A stretch of DNA of 64,000 nucleotides from UBA2108 sp002713215 (GCA_937891015.1 CALAPY010000020.1:1-64000); one strand, 5' to 3'. Shown: positions 54,501 to 63,124, counted from the first letter of the stretch. Numbers and translations: made by a program. Notes: a model not told the origin generated them from the letters alone.

Positions 54501-55903
54501 AAATGAATTCCTTTAGATTCCAGTTTTTCCAACTGCAATTTCTTCCTGTGCGTTCGAATGTTTCGCTGAATATCCTTGGAGTTCGGCTGAACCACTAATT
54601 CCTCAACGTCCAACACCCTTGTAAGACTTGAGTAACTTACATTGTTAACTCTAGCCATAAGCCCTTCTTCAACAACTTCATGCTTTATTTCGGAAACTGA
54701 AAATTTGTAATTGTTGTGAAGATCCGCAAACACAAAATTGTCGAATGATGTATTATCTACCCTTAGTTTGCTCCCTTTATAGTTTAGCCCTTTAATCATA
54801 AAATCTAGCTTTCTTCCTTTTTGAAGCAAAGCAATGGATGCAGATGAATGTGTTAACATAAGCCTCTCAACGTCGATGCTTGCCAGGGCTTCAAATAATT
54901 TCGATTTTGCCAGTTTTTCGGATATTGTAACCGTGTCTTTTTTAGAACGCGCACCTACTAATTGAAGGTTAACTGCTGGCCGTTCAATAAGCAACTTACG
55001 AATTGATATTTGATCCTCTTCGTACGCTTTAGCAAAATCAATGTCAATAATTTTTACGGTCGGAATGAACAAATCAATCAGGTTGGTATCCGAGTCAATG
55101 TTATTGTCTGCTGGAACAATTCGAAGGTTATGAATCTCTACGAACTCCTTCTTCATAGAAATTGAAAACCGATCGTATGATATTTTATGCAGACTATCGG
55201 CCAGCATAAATTCCTGATAACCGGAGTTCAACTCAAAATCTTCTGTGAATAATAACCTATTTGTTGAACGGGTATCCTCTTCGCGATCCATTTTAAAATC
55301 TACCACTTTGAATGAAAATGGGTTAAAGAAAAAGCTCTGACTACTGGTTTTAGTATTTAGCGTGTAATCTACTTTGGCATCATTTACACGAACATTTTTC
55401 AACTCAAATACCTGGAAGTATTTGGTTAATGCCTTGTATAATTCACCCGTCATCTTGCTAATGGATATATCCTTTTCAACTGTTTTATTGTTGATGATTC
55501 TCGCAAAAGGGGAGTCAATTACAATATCGGCAATTTCCAGTTTTTCGTAAAAGAAGAAATCAAATTGATCCTCCAACTGTATCTCTAATCGACTGATTAC
55601 CAGCTCGCAAAACAACCTGTTTTTGCTTGCCGTCGAGTCAAACCTTAACCTGGTGCTATCGGTTGGAAAAAAGTCAAAATTTTCAAGCGTGATTTTTTGC
55701 GTAAATACGTTATAACGCAGTTTCTCAAACCTGAACGAATACTCACCCTTGCTCTGTTCATCAACCATTTTGATCAATGTCTCTTGCAATAATGAACTGG
55801 TATAGCTATTAAAGGTTCGCTGGATTGGAAGGTATAACAGCACTGTAGAAATTATAAGTATTCCTACGATGATTTTCCAATATTTCTTCAATTGCTGTTT
55901 CAA
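51506..55903 (-). CDS. Giant AsmA-like envelope protein
   Basis: 1465 residues starting at TTG 55903. One membrane helix (about 8-27) anchors a very long beta-strand-rich periplasmic body made of repeating two-strand units (for example MTGELYKALTKYFQVFELKNVRVNDA, EIADIVIDSPF). This is the look of AsmA/TamB/DUF748 proteins, which bridge the periplasm and move lipids or aid outer-membrane biogenesis. Near the C-terminus (about 1320-1400) is a more conserved block (GEVRFYANDELGSGEM). The last 60 residues are a Lys/Glu-rich coiled coil. No exact family is assigned. It is divergent from aroA. Confidence 0.68.
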   Translation of the reverse strand: MKQQLKKYWKIIVGILIISTVLLYLPIQRTFNSYTSSLLQETLIKMVDEQSKGEYSFRFEKLRYNVFTQKITLENFDFFPTDSTRLRFDSTASKNRLFCELVISRLEIQLEDQFDFFFYEKLEIADIVIDSPFARIINNKTVEKDISISKMTGELYKALTKYFQVFELKNVRVNDAKVDYTLNTKTSSQSFFFNPFSFKVVDFKMDREEDTRSTNRLLFTEDFELNSGYQEFMLADSLHKISYDRFSISMKKEFVEIHNLRIVPADNNIDSDTNLIDLFIPTVKIIDIDFAKAYEEDQISIRKLLIERPAVNLQLVGARSKKDTVTISEKLAKSKLFEALASIDVERLMLTHSSASIALLQKGRKLDFMIKGLNYKGSKLRVDNTSFDNFVFADLHNNYKFSVSEIKHEVVEEGLMARVNNVSYSSLTRVLDVEELVVQPNSKDIQRNIRTHRKKLQLEKLESKGIHLSNFNMDQVVDDKSLLLASSRIKQPKITLLYDTAYVKDTSKLPTPQSNFLSTFLDTLIAQNFSIDNALISVNDAHHPSVQFAKFEQVDIYSKQFDLNSMVNKGYDLYDLLESSGISTSSSYVDVPGQSNKISWRSMNYSANKKSLKFNQLSYAGTYKKTDIKSFFKYLSIGGLSPKSVLKDKDRHVGLVELSSGKIEIGEKELTTTKLKSALNLSIDSLSMDEVDFVHSMKDTLIQRIENMSVHAADVDYNQDSLGKLVIGLRNCRFSGKKGLFAVDNHKHTLEFGQMSFSTADSTLHAKSIDIKPIIDQRNRASRTLIRSSIDYIDINGAYLNPKNVLSEIRGQQLNICSPAFRMHTVSTKNAPRPTARRSFLEIHKWLAEVTGVKVIEYKELNIENGLADLIVQNSDKKSKTWHLSIPQYSISGRNFKIDSAQKNHDDHLLYANAYYVNAYQIKQLFPDSLRDYSINHLTYSSDKKYLKMENLDLRYMIYRKKDTSKNIFIEGAIPVMELEGIKPIELTEDRILNLSRVHLKNPQIQITQFHKNTDFVSREMELEKQGLDKKAVKDLVLKELKLVDGNISWNFEDSTMEGFKFNHVSLNGTDIQISPNSESKVPKFGEVELSFGNFKHEVMKKFYDVQLDSFYLNSWSQQLIMEGAQLIPRYGIFEFGQVAGWEKSRLELYMSKVSFEQFKVKELLYNNNFQASLIYTDSLWVRNFKNKNYPMISRYMGIPTYDLRKSPLNIKIDSVRLNKGYIEHRQLAKNGVKSGKLLLTELEASASNITNDSASMEENRFTKLTASTKLMDEGLISAQFSFDLKDTLDAFTGEADISPFDATLLNDYIEPTAFVRIRKGTVKGGEVRFYANDELGSGEMRLLYKNLHVDFLNPKDPLNEKNRGLLMKTFLANRIVNTQNPHFFITKKGDVFYRRDTSRSVFHYWGNLAMSGVASSTGVASNKKEIKQLKKEIKRLNKEALRKEKAIRRREEEEAEEEARNEDR

Positions 55904-56005
55904 TTGACCAAGAGTCAGGCGTTATACGAATATAATTCTAGTAACTGGTCAACTTTAATACGTCTCTATGAATTACCACAACCTTTTTCTTAATAATATT
56001 GAATC

Positions 56006-57253
56006 GTGCAAGAGCCCATCATAAGTTCAACGATTCGTCTTACGAAAGGAAATATCCCTTCGTACGTCGAGATTGATCTACCATCGAGCAAAAGCATTTC
56101 CAATCGCTTGCTGATATTACAAAACCTCTCCAAAAAAACAATTGAAATTAATAATCTCAGCAAAGCCAATGACACGCAACTTTTAAAAAACATTCTAAGC
56201 TCAAATACCAGTCCAATAAATGTTGAAGATGCTGGTACTGCTGCTCGGTTTTCACTGGCTTGGGCCTGCATAAAAAACACGACCAGAATTATATCAGGAA
56301 CATCAAGGATGCACGAAAGGCCAATGAAGGAACTTATTGATGCACTTCGCAACATTGGGTTTCAGATTCGGTGCATGGAACAGGAGGGGTTTATGCCTGT
56401 TGAGATCTCCAGGACTGATTGGTCAAAACTCAGGAATGAGGTTTCTATTGACGGTTCCGTAAGTAGCCAGTTTATTTCAGCTTTGTGCCTAATTGCTCCT
56501 TTTTTGCCCAATGGTTTGTCTATTCATATCGAAGGGAGATGTACTTCGCTGCCCTACCTGCTAATGACGTTAAGTTTATTAAAAGCTGCTAATGTTCCTT
56601 TAACCTTTGAAGGGAATGAAATCACCATTGAAGTACATCCTGAAATAGAAGGGGATTTTATTGTTGAAGCAGATTGGAGCGCCGCAGCCTTTTGGTATGG
56701 CATAGTATCTCATTTGCCAGCGTCAACTATACTTCTACGAGGACTCACCGCCGATTCAATTCAGGGAGATCGCAAAGTGGTAGACCTTTTTCAAAAGCTG
56801 GGAGTAAAATCTGATTTTCCGGAAAAAGGGGCCTTAATTTCCAGAACGGATATGGAAACCTCGCCTGTTGATGAGAATTTAATGGACAATCCTGATCTGG
56901 CCCAGCCATTTATTATTGCCTGTGTATTAAAGAATATCGAAGGTGATTTTAGAGGATTGCATACGCTTAGAGACAAGGAAACGGATCGAATCGAAGCACT
57001 GCAAAACGAAATTCTAAAAATCAACGGAAGCTTGGTTGAGAACAATCCGAATTACAAACTCAGCTTTAGAAATGAACCTGTTAATGATCATTTATTTTTT
57101 AAGACCTATAACGATCACCGTATGGCCATGTCTTTATCTCAATGTGTGTTTACTCTAGGTGTCATTTCGATTGAGAACCCCGAGGCGGTAACTAAATCCT
57201 ATCCCAACTTTTGGACTGAATTAAAAAAATTAGGAGTCAATATTCAATCATGA
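56006..57253 (+). CDS. aroA: 3-Phosphoshikimate 1-carboxyvinyltransferase (EPSP synthase)
   Basis: 415 residues starting at GTG 56006. Active-site segments are present: SSKSISNRLLIL, EDAGTAARFSLAW (the NAGTA-like loop, with Asp in place of Asn), SIDGSVSSQFISAL, LRDKETDRIEAL and YNDHRMAMSL. It joins shikimate-3-phosphate and PEP on the way to chorismate. The loop lacks the class I glyphosate-site pattern, as is typical of Bacteroidota. The next gene overlaps it by 4 bp. Confidence 0.94.
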   Translation: MQEPIISSTIRLTKGNIPSYVEIDLPSSKSISNRLLILQNLSKKTIEINNLSKANDTQLLKNILSSNTSPINVEDAGTAARFSLAWACIKNTTRIISGTSRMHERPMKELIDALRNIGFQIRCMEQEGFMPVEISRTDWSKLRNEVSIDGSVSSQFISALCLIAPFLPNGLSIHIEGRCTSLPYLLMTLSLLKAANVPLTFEGNEITIEVHPEIEGDFIVEADWSAAAFWYGIVSHLPASTILLRGLTADSIQGDRKVVDLFQKLGVKSDFPEKGALISRTDMETSPVDENLMDNPDLAQPFIIACVLKNIEGDFRGLHTLRDKETDRIEALQNEILKINGSLVENNPNYKLSFRNEPVNDHLFFKTYNDHRMAMSLSQCVFTLGVISIENPEAVTKSYPNFWTELKKLGVNIQS

Positions 57254-57831
57254 AAGTCCTAATAATAGATAACTATGATTCGTTTACCTATAACTTGGTT
57301 CACTACGTGGAACAATTTGTAGATCAGGTAAAGGTTATTCGGAATGATGAGCCCTTTCAAGAGGAATTGAAAATTCATGATAAGTTGATTTTATCCCCGG
57401 GGCCAGGCCTGCCGGAAGATTCAGGTAACCTCATGGATATTATAAAAACGGCAATCGGGAACATACCTGTTTTAGGCGTGTGTCTCGGTCATCAGGCACT
57501 TGGATTGCATTTTGGCGCAAAACTGGCCAACCTGGAACACGTTCATCATGGCAAGCAATCCAAACTTCACTTTATAGGCGAAATAGACCCTATATATGAA
57601 GGAATTCCGAATGAAAGCAACATTGGGCACTATCATTCCTGGGTCATTGAAAAAACCAGCTTACCCAATTCAATTGAAGTTACTGCAACCAGTCTTGGCG
57701 AGGAAATTATGTCGATCAAACACAAAGATCTTCCCGTTTGGGGCGTTCAGTTCCATCCTGAATCAATATTGACCGAACACGGGTTAAAAATGATTGCAAA
57801 CTGGATCAATATTGACCAAAATGGATGCTAG
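57250..57831 (+). CDS. pabA: Aminodeoxychorismate/anthranilate synthase glutamine amidotransferase
   Basis: 193 residues, class I amidotransferase. It has the N-terminal VLIIDNYDSFTYNLVHYVEQ, the oxyanion-hole stretch LSPGPGLPEDSGN, nucleophile Cys in LGVCLGHQALG, and His-Glu in VQFHPESILTEHG. It supplies ammonia to PabB or TrpE; neither is in the window, so pabA and trpG cannot be separated. Its overlap with aroA links chorismate synthesis with use. Confidence 0.9.
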   Translation: MKVLIIDNYDSFTYNLVHYVEQFVDQVKVIRNDEPFQEELKIHDKLILSPGPGLPEDSGNLMDIIKTAIGNIPVLGVCLGHQALGLHFGAKLANLEHVHHGKQSKLHFIGEIDPIYEGIPNESNIGHYHSWVIEKTSLPNSIEVTATSLGEEIMSIKHKDLPVWGVQFHPESILTEHGLKMIANWINIDQNGC

Positions 57832-58675
57832 CAATTTCTCTGAGCTTCTCACATCTGAGTTAGGACAAGAATGTATTGTGTCGGGTACCGCTCCAGTTCA
57901 CGGAGGGGATATAAATGCATGCAGCAAACTGACCACCAACCTGGGACTTTATTTCGTAAAGCAAAATAGCGGACATAGTTATCCTAATATGTTTCGCAAT
58001 GAAGCCAATGGGCTAAAAGCACTCTCCACATCCTCATTTAAAATTCCACAAGTAATTTTGGCAGGAGATGATTTCCTGGTCCTGGAATGGTTGGAAAAAG
58101 AAAAACCATCTTCAACTTTCTGGACCCAATTCGGACAATCGCTTGCCAAAATGCATCAAATACAGGACTCCCAATTTGGCTTTGAAGAAGACAACTATAT
58201 TGGAAGTTTAACTCAGTCAAACGCTCGCAAAAATGATTGGGCTAGCTTTTTTATTGAAAATAGAATTGAGATACAGGTTAAGCTAGCCGTAGATCGTGGG
58301 CAACTGTCCAAACATCTGCTTGGTAAATTTGAGCAACTCTATTCAAGGGTTGAACATTGGTTCCCGGTTGAAAAACCTTCTCTGCTACATGGTGACCTCT
58401 GGGGAGGTAATGCAATGTGTTCATTAGAAGATAAGCCAACACTGTTTGACCCTGCAGTTTATTACGGTCATCGAGAAATGGACTTAGCCATGACCAAATT
58501 GTTTGGCGGCTTTTCTGCTGAAATGTATCGAGCGTATGATCGTGTATTCCCCCTTGAAAAAGGATTTGAAGAACGGGTAAATCTTTGCAATTTGTATCCA
58601 CTGCTGGTTCATGTTAACCTCTTTGGAGGAGGTTATGCATACCAGGTTGAACAGATTTTGAAACGATTTATTTAG
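57821..58675 (+). CDS. Fructosamine kinase family protein
   Basis: 284 residues from ATG 57821, which lies inside the end of pabA (11-bp overlap); the frame itself is open further upstream. It has the family blocks VKQNSGHSYPNMFRNEANGL, FLVLEWLE, the catalytic LLHGDLWGGNAM and LFDPAVYYGHREMDLAM. Such kinases phosphorylate sugars attached to protein amines so the adducts break down, a repair of glycation damage. Its coupling to aroA-pabA is probably co-transcription without a shared pathway. The 3' end overlaps the convergent lipoprotein gene by 8 bp. Confidence 0.9.
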   Translation: MDASNFSELLTSELGQECIVSGTAPVHGGDINACSKLTTNLGLYFVKQNSGHSYPNMFRNEANGLKALSTSSFKIPQVILAGDDFLVLEWLEKEKPSSTFWTQFGQSLAKMHQIQDSQFGFEEDNYIGSLTQSNARKNDWASFFIENRIEIQVKLAVDRGQLSKHLLGKFEQLYSRVEHWFPVEKPSLLHGDLWGGNAMCSLEDKPTLFDPAVYYGHREMDLAMTKLFGGFSAEMYRAYDRVFPLEKGFEERVNLCNLYPLLVHVNLFGGGYAYQVEQILKRFI

Positions 58676-59132
58676 AACCTGATTCGAATAGAATCCCCTC
58701 AGCTTCATTTATGAAGAGCACCACCTTACCAAACTCAGCAAAACTTTTTAGGTTGAAACACATTTCCTTAGTTTGAATTTCGTCACAGCTGCCCGTTTCA
58801 GTATAACCCAATTTTAACTGAGCTTGCCCCGGATAGCTTTTCTTAAGCATATTATTCCAGACCAAATCAAGCTCATCATAAGTACACCCACTAAAATTGA
58901 TTTTTAAATACAATAGGTTTCCTTCTATTCGGCTTTCGACTATACTTACTGGCTGATGCTGAATCTTCTCATACAATTCCGCATCTAAAATCACATCCAA
59001 GCATAGATTTTCTTCACCTGACCCAACTACTTCAACAGCTGGTTCGGCTGTTTCCTCTTTGGCTACTTTTTCAGACCCTTTACAACCACCAAGTAACAAG
59101 CTAAGGGTAAACAACATCATACAATACCTCAT
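58668..59132 (-). CDS. Lipoprotein of unknown function, coupled to a T9SS protease
   Basis: 154 residues from ATG 59132, which overlaps the stop of the upstream protease gene as ATGA. The signal ends in a lipobox (SLLLGGC). The mature part has a short Glu/Ala-rich linker and a compact domain with several Cys (NLCLDVI, FSGCTYDEL, TGSCDEIQTKEMCF), suggesting disulfides. I do not recognise the family. Translational coupling to the serine protease suggests a helper, inhibitor or unrelated partner; nothing in the sequence decides. Confidence 0.72.
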   Translation of the reverse strand: MRYCMMLFTLSLLLGGCKGSEKVAKEETAEPAVEVVGSGEENLCLDVILDAELYEKIQHQPVSIVESRIEGNLLYLKINFSGCTYDELDLVWNNMLKKSYPGQAQLKLGYTETGSCDEIQTKEMCFNLKSFAEFGKVVLFINEAEGILFESGSK

Positions 59133-60814
59133 TGAACTACCAATTTTTGTTTTCTCATCCAATTGTCTCCTTCACAATAAACCACATATACACCTTTTCC
59201 CCAGTCAGAAACGTCTACAGTTACAGACTCCTCTGATGAAATCCGATCAAGTATTTTATTGCCTAACACATTGTATACCATTAAATGAAAACCGGACTTG
59301 CCTTCCAATGAAACCGTTACCTCTTCGCTTGCCGGATTGGGGAAAAGCTGAATTAAGTCCTCCGTTTTTGTAACCGGCTCCCTGGTAAGAGGCAACTCAC
59401 TGCATGGCCAATTAATTCCATCAATTGTTCTGGCATTTGCCTTTCCAAAATCTAACCAATACAACAGGTTTTCTGTTGAATCACCTAAATTCCAGTGATA
59501 AGCTGCTGAAAGTTTTCCAAAATAATCCGGATTAAAAGGTCCCTTTCCGTTACCCTCTTCACACGCCGAAGAGCCTCCTGTTAATTGGCCTACCACTCGT
59601 TTATCCTGGTTCCACATTGCAGCCCCGGAACTTCCTCCTTCTGATACTCCAAAGCCATTACTGGTCTTTGACCATATAACCTTCCAATGTGTATCCCTTC
59701 CAAAATTGGCATTCCATTCTGATGATTCAACCTGTCTGGTGTAAGTCGAAATTTTCTTTATGTCACCGGCAGGGTGGTGAATCATAACACCGCTTGTTGA
59801 AGCCAATCCATTTCTATCCCATCCTGCATAGTGAGGGTTATAGATCTGAGGAATATTATCGTTAAGCCGAAGAAGCAAAAAATCCGGATCACCATCTCCT
59901 CCATTTTTACTTGAAGCTTTACGGGTACAACCTGTCAATTTAACCTTGGTCACACTATTCTCATTACTAGGGTTTCTACACTTGGTGGATTCATAATTAA
60001 AATAAAACTCCCAATTGGCATACTCCGATTCTTCAGCTACTCCACCATCCTTAAGATGTCGACAGTGATCAGCGGTAAGAATATACGGTGTACAATCCTG
60101 AAATGTATTGTTTAATATAGTTCCCGAACACCATCCTTCGTACCCTCCAAAAACCATTTTTATTCGAACTACAGCATTTTTTTGTGTTTGCCAATCATCT
60201 CCTTCCTTGCAAGCAGTATTTACCTGACAATCATCGGAATCGCCAAAATCTCTGCTTCCCCTAGCAATCAATGACGGGTCTTTTTGGTATCCCAAATTAT
60301 TGATTTTCATCGAGGGTAACAACCGAGTGCCGTGTGGAATAAAAACTTCCAGGATTAAATCTTCACCTGAAATAGTTCCCGAACCAAATCCATTTTCCTT
60401 TTTGTTATCGGTGAAGGTGAAAGGGCCAATAATTTCAGTTTTTTCCTCATCGTACGCATAAAACTTACAGCCCATTGGTAAAAAAAAGTCATCAAAATAT
60501 GCTGCCAGCCCGGTAGCACCATTTGAGTGGATGGTTAGTTTCCCAATTCTATTTTCATACTTGTCGTAAGTCCATTCTGCCTCACGCATAAGGTCTATTT
60601 CAACGGGAATAAGCTTTCCAATGGGATAAACAACATTTTGATTAATGCTTCTTTGTTGAATCTCTTTCAGCTCATTTAATTCAGCTTGCGAAATATTTAT
60701 TTCAATCTGTTTTGCCACCATATCTGAGTGGATCTGTTGCACTTTTTCGTGGGTCAATTGCGAATGAAGTCCTGTGACAAAGAGTAAAAACAGAATTATA
60801 ATGGGTATTCTCAT
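59129..60814 (-). CDS. T9SS-exported trypsin-like (lysyl endopeptidase-type) serine protease
   Basis: 561 residues. A signal peptide (about 1-18) and a pro-region (about 19-200) precede a chymotrypsin-fold protease (about 205-460). The catalytic triad is visible: His in LTADHCRH, Asp in DPDFLLLRL and Ser in EGGSSGAAMW. Several Cys pairs (CQVNTACKEGD, WCSGTILNN, CTRK) resemble lysyl endopeptidases such as Achromobacter protease I. A type-A T9SS sorting domain ends it (LFPNPASEEVTV, then WGKGVYVVY). It should act outside the cell. The downstream lipoprotein overlaps by 4 bp. Confidence 0.87.
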   Translation of the reverse strand: MRIPIIILFLLFVTGLHSQLTHEKVQQIHSDMVAKQIEINISQAELNELKEIQQRSINQNVVYPIGKLIPVEIDLMREAEWTYDKYENRIGKLTIHSNGATGLAAYFDDFFLPMGCKFYAYDEEKTEIIGPFTFTDNKKENGFGSGTISGEDLILEVFIPHGTRLLPSMKINNLGYQKDPSLIARGSRDFGDSDDCQVNTACKEGDDWQTQKNAVVRIKMVFGGYEGWCSGTILNNTFQDCTPYILTADHCRHLKDGGVAEESEYANWEFYFNYESTKCRNPSNENSVTKVKLTGCTRKASSKNGGDGDPDFLLLRLNDNIPQIYNPHYAGWDRNGLASTSGVMIHHPAGDIKKISTYTRQVESSEWNANFGRDTHWKVIWSKTSNGFGVSEGGSSGAAMWNQDKRVVGQLTGGSSACEEGNGKGPFNPDYFGKLSAAYHWNLGDSTENLLYWLDFGKANARTIDGINWPCSELPLTREPVTKTEDLIQLFPNPASEEVTVSLEGKSGFHLMVYNVLGNKILDRISSEESVTVDVSDWGKGVYVVYCEGDNWMRKQKLVVQ

Positions 60815-60911
60815 TATCTAAGATTTCGTGTAAAAATAACTTGTTTTCATTGAACCTATCATTCCGTTTTGGAATTTGAGTCTATTACAATGCCAATCAG
60901 TACAGCAATTT

Positions 60912-60919
60912 TATCTTTG
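60912..60919 (+). promoter_or_regulatory. -7 element (TATCTTTG) for the RidA-family gene
   Basis: An exact match 17 nt before the ATG at 60937. Confidence 0.48.
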
Positions 60920-60936
60920 CCCGAAATATTCAGAAT

Positions 60937-61362
60937 ATGGAAGGTCGAATAAACTCACAGAATGCTCCTAAAGCGGTTGGACTATACCCTCATGCACGTA
61001 AAGTTGGAAGCCTGCTTTTCTTAAGCGGCGTTGGTCCGCGGGTTGCAGGAAGTGGAACCCATGATAGTCAGGTTCCCGGGTTGAAACTTGACCACAATGG
61101 AAACTTCGAGTCTTTTAATTTTGAAGCTCAGGTACATAGTGTTTTTGCTAATGTAAAAGCAGTTTTGGAGGAAGCCGGAAGCGGATGGGAGAACCTGGTA
61201 GACGTAACTGTATTTCTGGTAGATATGAAAAGGGATTTTAAAACCTTTAACCGAATTTATGCTGAGTATTTCAAAGACAACCAACCTTGCAGAACTACGG
61301 TTGCCATAAATTCACTGCCTACTCCAATTGCCATTGAATTGAAGTGTATTGCTACGGTTTAG
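60937..61362 (+). CDS. RidA-family deaminase (possibly 2-aminomuconate deaminase-like)
   Basis: 141 residues, chorismate-mutase-like fold. The catalytic Arg in NQPCRTTVAIN and the Glu in PIAIELKCIATV are conserved. The N-terminus NAPKAVGLYPHARKVGSLLFLSG with the longer loop (GPRVAGSGTHDSQVPG) is closer to the aminomuconate-deaminase-like branch than to classic RidA. Roles range from clearing reactive enamines to a step in kynurenine breakdown. No other genes of that pathway are nearby. The 3' end overlaps the convergent serine-hydrolase gene by 11 bp. Confidence 0.82.
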   Translation: MEGRINSQNAPKAVGLYPHARKVGSLLFLSGVGPRVAGSGTHDSQVPGLKLDHNGNFESFNFEAQVHSVFANVKAVLEEAGSGWENLVDVTVFLVDMKRDFKTFNRIYAEYFKDNQPCRTTVAINSLPTPIAIELKCIATV

Positions 61363-62512
61363 GTTTTGAATCGTTAACTTCTTCTTCAAATAGTATTTCC
61401 TGAATTTTCTTCGGAAGGGTTAACGAGCGGTCCCGGTTAGTAAGTACAATAATGGTTCTACGAGAATTCAAATACCTCATAAAACAGGTTTTGAATCCAT
61501 TCCACCAACCATAATGAAACACCAACCTGTCTTTTTCAAAGGGACTAATTCTCCAACCAAACCCATAGTTGACCCGATTGCTTTTTTTCTCAGGAGAACC
61601 TGGCGCAAAGGCCTCTTCCAGAATACTGTCAGCGATAAAGGACTTGTCATATAAAGCCTGATCGAACTTAAGCAAATCATACACCGAGGAATACACACCC
61701 TTATCTCCAACTACTCCATTTATATAATTGTTGTAAGCATTAACCGACCGGGGACGTCGGTATATGTGGCCGGTTACCGAACACGGAATATCCGCTGAAT
61801 CTTTTCCATTAAAAACCCGTGTGTCATACATTTCCAATGGCTCGAATATGCTGTCGCGGCAGAAGGTTTGGAACGTTGAATTGGACACCTTTTCTACAAT
61901 AAGAGCTAGGTAGGCATAATTCGAATTTTGATAGTTGAATTTATAATTGGAAGGATAATATGGTTCAGGGCAATGAGCAACCATCAGGTCGTGCATTTCC
62001 TCATTGGTCATCATAGTGTCCCGTGGCCAGAATTCGTCACTAACTACCATATAACGAGGAATCCCGCTCCTATGATTAAGCAGGTTTCTAATGGTTACAT
62101 CTTTATATGGGAATAGTGGAAGGTAATTGGTAACCGTATCGTCAAAACTTAGCTGGCCACTTTGTTTCAACAACATAATGGCTGTGGCCGTAAACATTTT
62201 AGAAACACTGGCTAATTGAAAAACCGAATAATCATTTAGCTTTTCCTTTCTTTTATAATTAGCATATCCATTAGAATTGACATAAATGACATTTCCATAA
62301 TCAGCAACCAAAACCACTCCATTGAACAAGCCCTTACGACTTTGTTGGTCGACCAGTTTTTTAATCTTTTCAACTTTGGGCTCTAATTCCGGAGGAATTA
62401 CATAGATGGTTTCAGGGATAGGGTCACCAGAAGAATTACTCCCTTTCCCTAAATCACATGACCAACAACAGAGTATAAAAAAAAGGCCTAAAAGACCTTT
62501 CAAATAATTCAT
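61352..62512 (-). CDS. Serine hydrolase lipoprotein, class C beta-lactamase fold
   Basis: 386 residues. The signal ends in a lipobox (LCCWSC). The nucleophile motif is SVSKMF (SxxK), the second motif is YQN in FNYQNSNYAYL, and the third is HYGWWNG in place of KTG. These match the beta-lactamase/transpeptidase-like family, which includes esterases and D-amino-acid peptidases; true beta-lactamase activity is not implied. It lies 3 bp after the DUF2147 gene in the same operon. Confidence 0.86.
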   Translation of the reverse strand: MNYLKGLLGLFFILCCWSCDLGKGSNSSGDPIPETIYVIPPELEPKVEKIKKLVDQQSRKGLFNGVVLVADYGNVIYVNSNGYANYKRKEKLNDYSVFQLASVSKMFTATAIMLLKQSGQLSFDDTVTNYLPLFPYKDVTIRNLLNHRSGIPRYMVVSDEFWPRDTMMTNEEMHDLMVAHCPEPYYPSNYKFNYQNSNYAYLALIVEKVSNSTFQTFCRDSIFEPLEMYDTRVFNGKDSADIPCSVTGHIYRRPRSVNAYNNYINGVVGDKGVYSSVYDLLKFDQALYDKSFIADSILEEAFAPGSPEKKSNRVNYGFGWRISPFEKDRLVFHYGWWNGFKTCFMRYLNSRRTIIVLTNRDRSLTLPKKIQEILFEEEVNDSKPKP

Positions 62513-62515
62513 TCT

Positions 62516-62959
62516 CTAGTCTTTGATCCTATACCAATACTGGGTTCTAAAAATAAAGGCGACGTAGCCACGAACATAGAGTTTATCAGGTTCTCCATCT
62601 TCGATCCACATTTTACAATCGTAGTAGCTTCCTTTATTGGGATCTAAAATGGTACCGTCGTCCCATTCATCCTCATCCCATTCCATATCTTTTACTATTA
62701 CCATCCCCAGAATGGGTTTGTCTTTATTATGGTCTTCGCATTTATCGCACTTGGCGTCTTGTTTATCAGGATTGAGAATCGTTACTACCTTTCCTTCCAG
62801 ATTGCCATCTTTGTTTTTATACAATTCTACAATCGACTTTTCTTTACCAGTTTCGTCGTCAATGGTTTTCCATTTACCAAGTACGTCATCAGCATTCTGC
62901 GAAAACGCTGAAACACAAATCATTACCGAAGCTGCGAGGAGAGAGTATATCTTAATCAT
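62516..62959 (-). CDS. Secreted DUF2147 protein
   Basis: 147 residues. A signal peptide (about 1-20, ending AFSQ) is followed by a DUF2147 domain (DDVLGKWKTIDDETGKEKSIVELYKNKDG, then DPNKGSYYDCKMWIEDG and YVRGYVAFIFRTQYWYRI). DUF2147 folds as a small calycin-like barrel of unknown function. A Cys pair (CDKCEDHNKDKP) in one loop may bind metal or form a disulfide. It heads a two-gene operon with a -7 element 16 nt upstream. Confidence 0.88.
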   Translation of the reverse strand: MIKIYSLLAASVMICVSAFSQNADDVLGKWKTIDDETGKEKSIVELYKNKDGNLEGKVVTILNPDKQDAKCDKCEDHNKDKPILGMVIVKDMEWDEDEWDDGTILDPNKGSYYDCKMWIEDGEPDKLYVRGYVAFIFRTQYWYRIKD

Positions 62960-62975
62960 TGTTAATTTGTTTCTT

Positions 62976-62983
62976 CAAAAATA
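62976..62983 (-). promoter_or_regulatory. -7 element (TATTTTTG) for the DUF2147 operon
   Basis: An exact match on the minus strand, 16 nt before the ATG at 62959. Confidence 0.48.
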
Positions 62984-63032
62984 ACCTTTTCAATTGTGTG
63001 GCGTTTATTATGTAACTAATTCAAACAGTTAA

Positions 63033-63119
63033 AAAATGCAGCGGGGCGTGACGTTGAATTTCATAAGCAGATTTTGGGTGTATAATTGTTGAGAAGTGAA
63101 GATGGAGCCCCGCTCTTTT
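63033..63119. terminator. GC-rich inverted repeat with a 59-nt loop (terminator or small RNA)
   Basis: AGCGGGGC at 63040-63047 pairs with GCCCCGCT at 63107-63114. A-rich sequence precedes and T5 follows, so both strands show a stem then a U-run. It lies after the DUF4136 stop (63125). The long loop is unusual for a simple terminator. Confidence 0.5.
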
Positions 63120-63124
63120 TATTC

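Noticed and set aside
63037..63096. Short ATG frame of about 18 codons inside the GC-rich inverted repeat
   Set aside because: Too short, with no ribosome-binding sequence, and it lies within a likely terminator or RNA.
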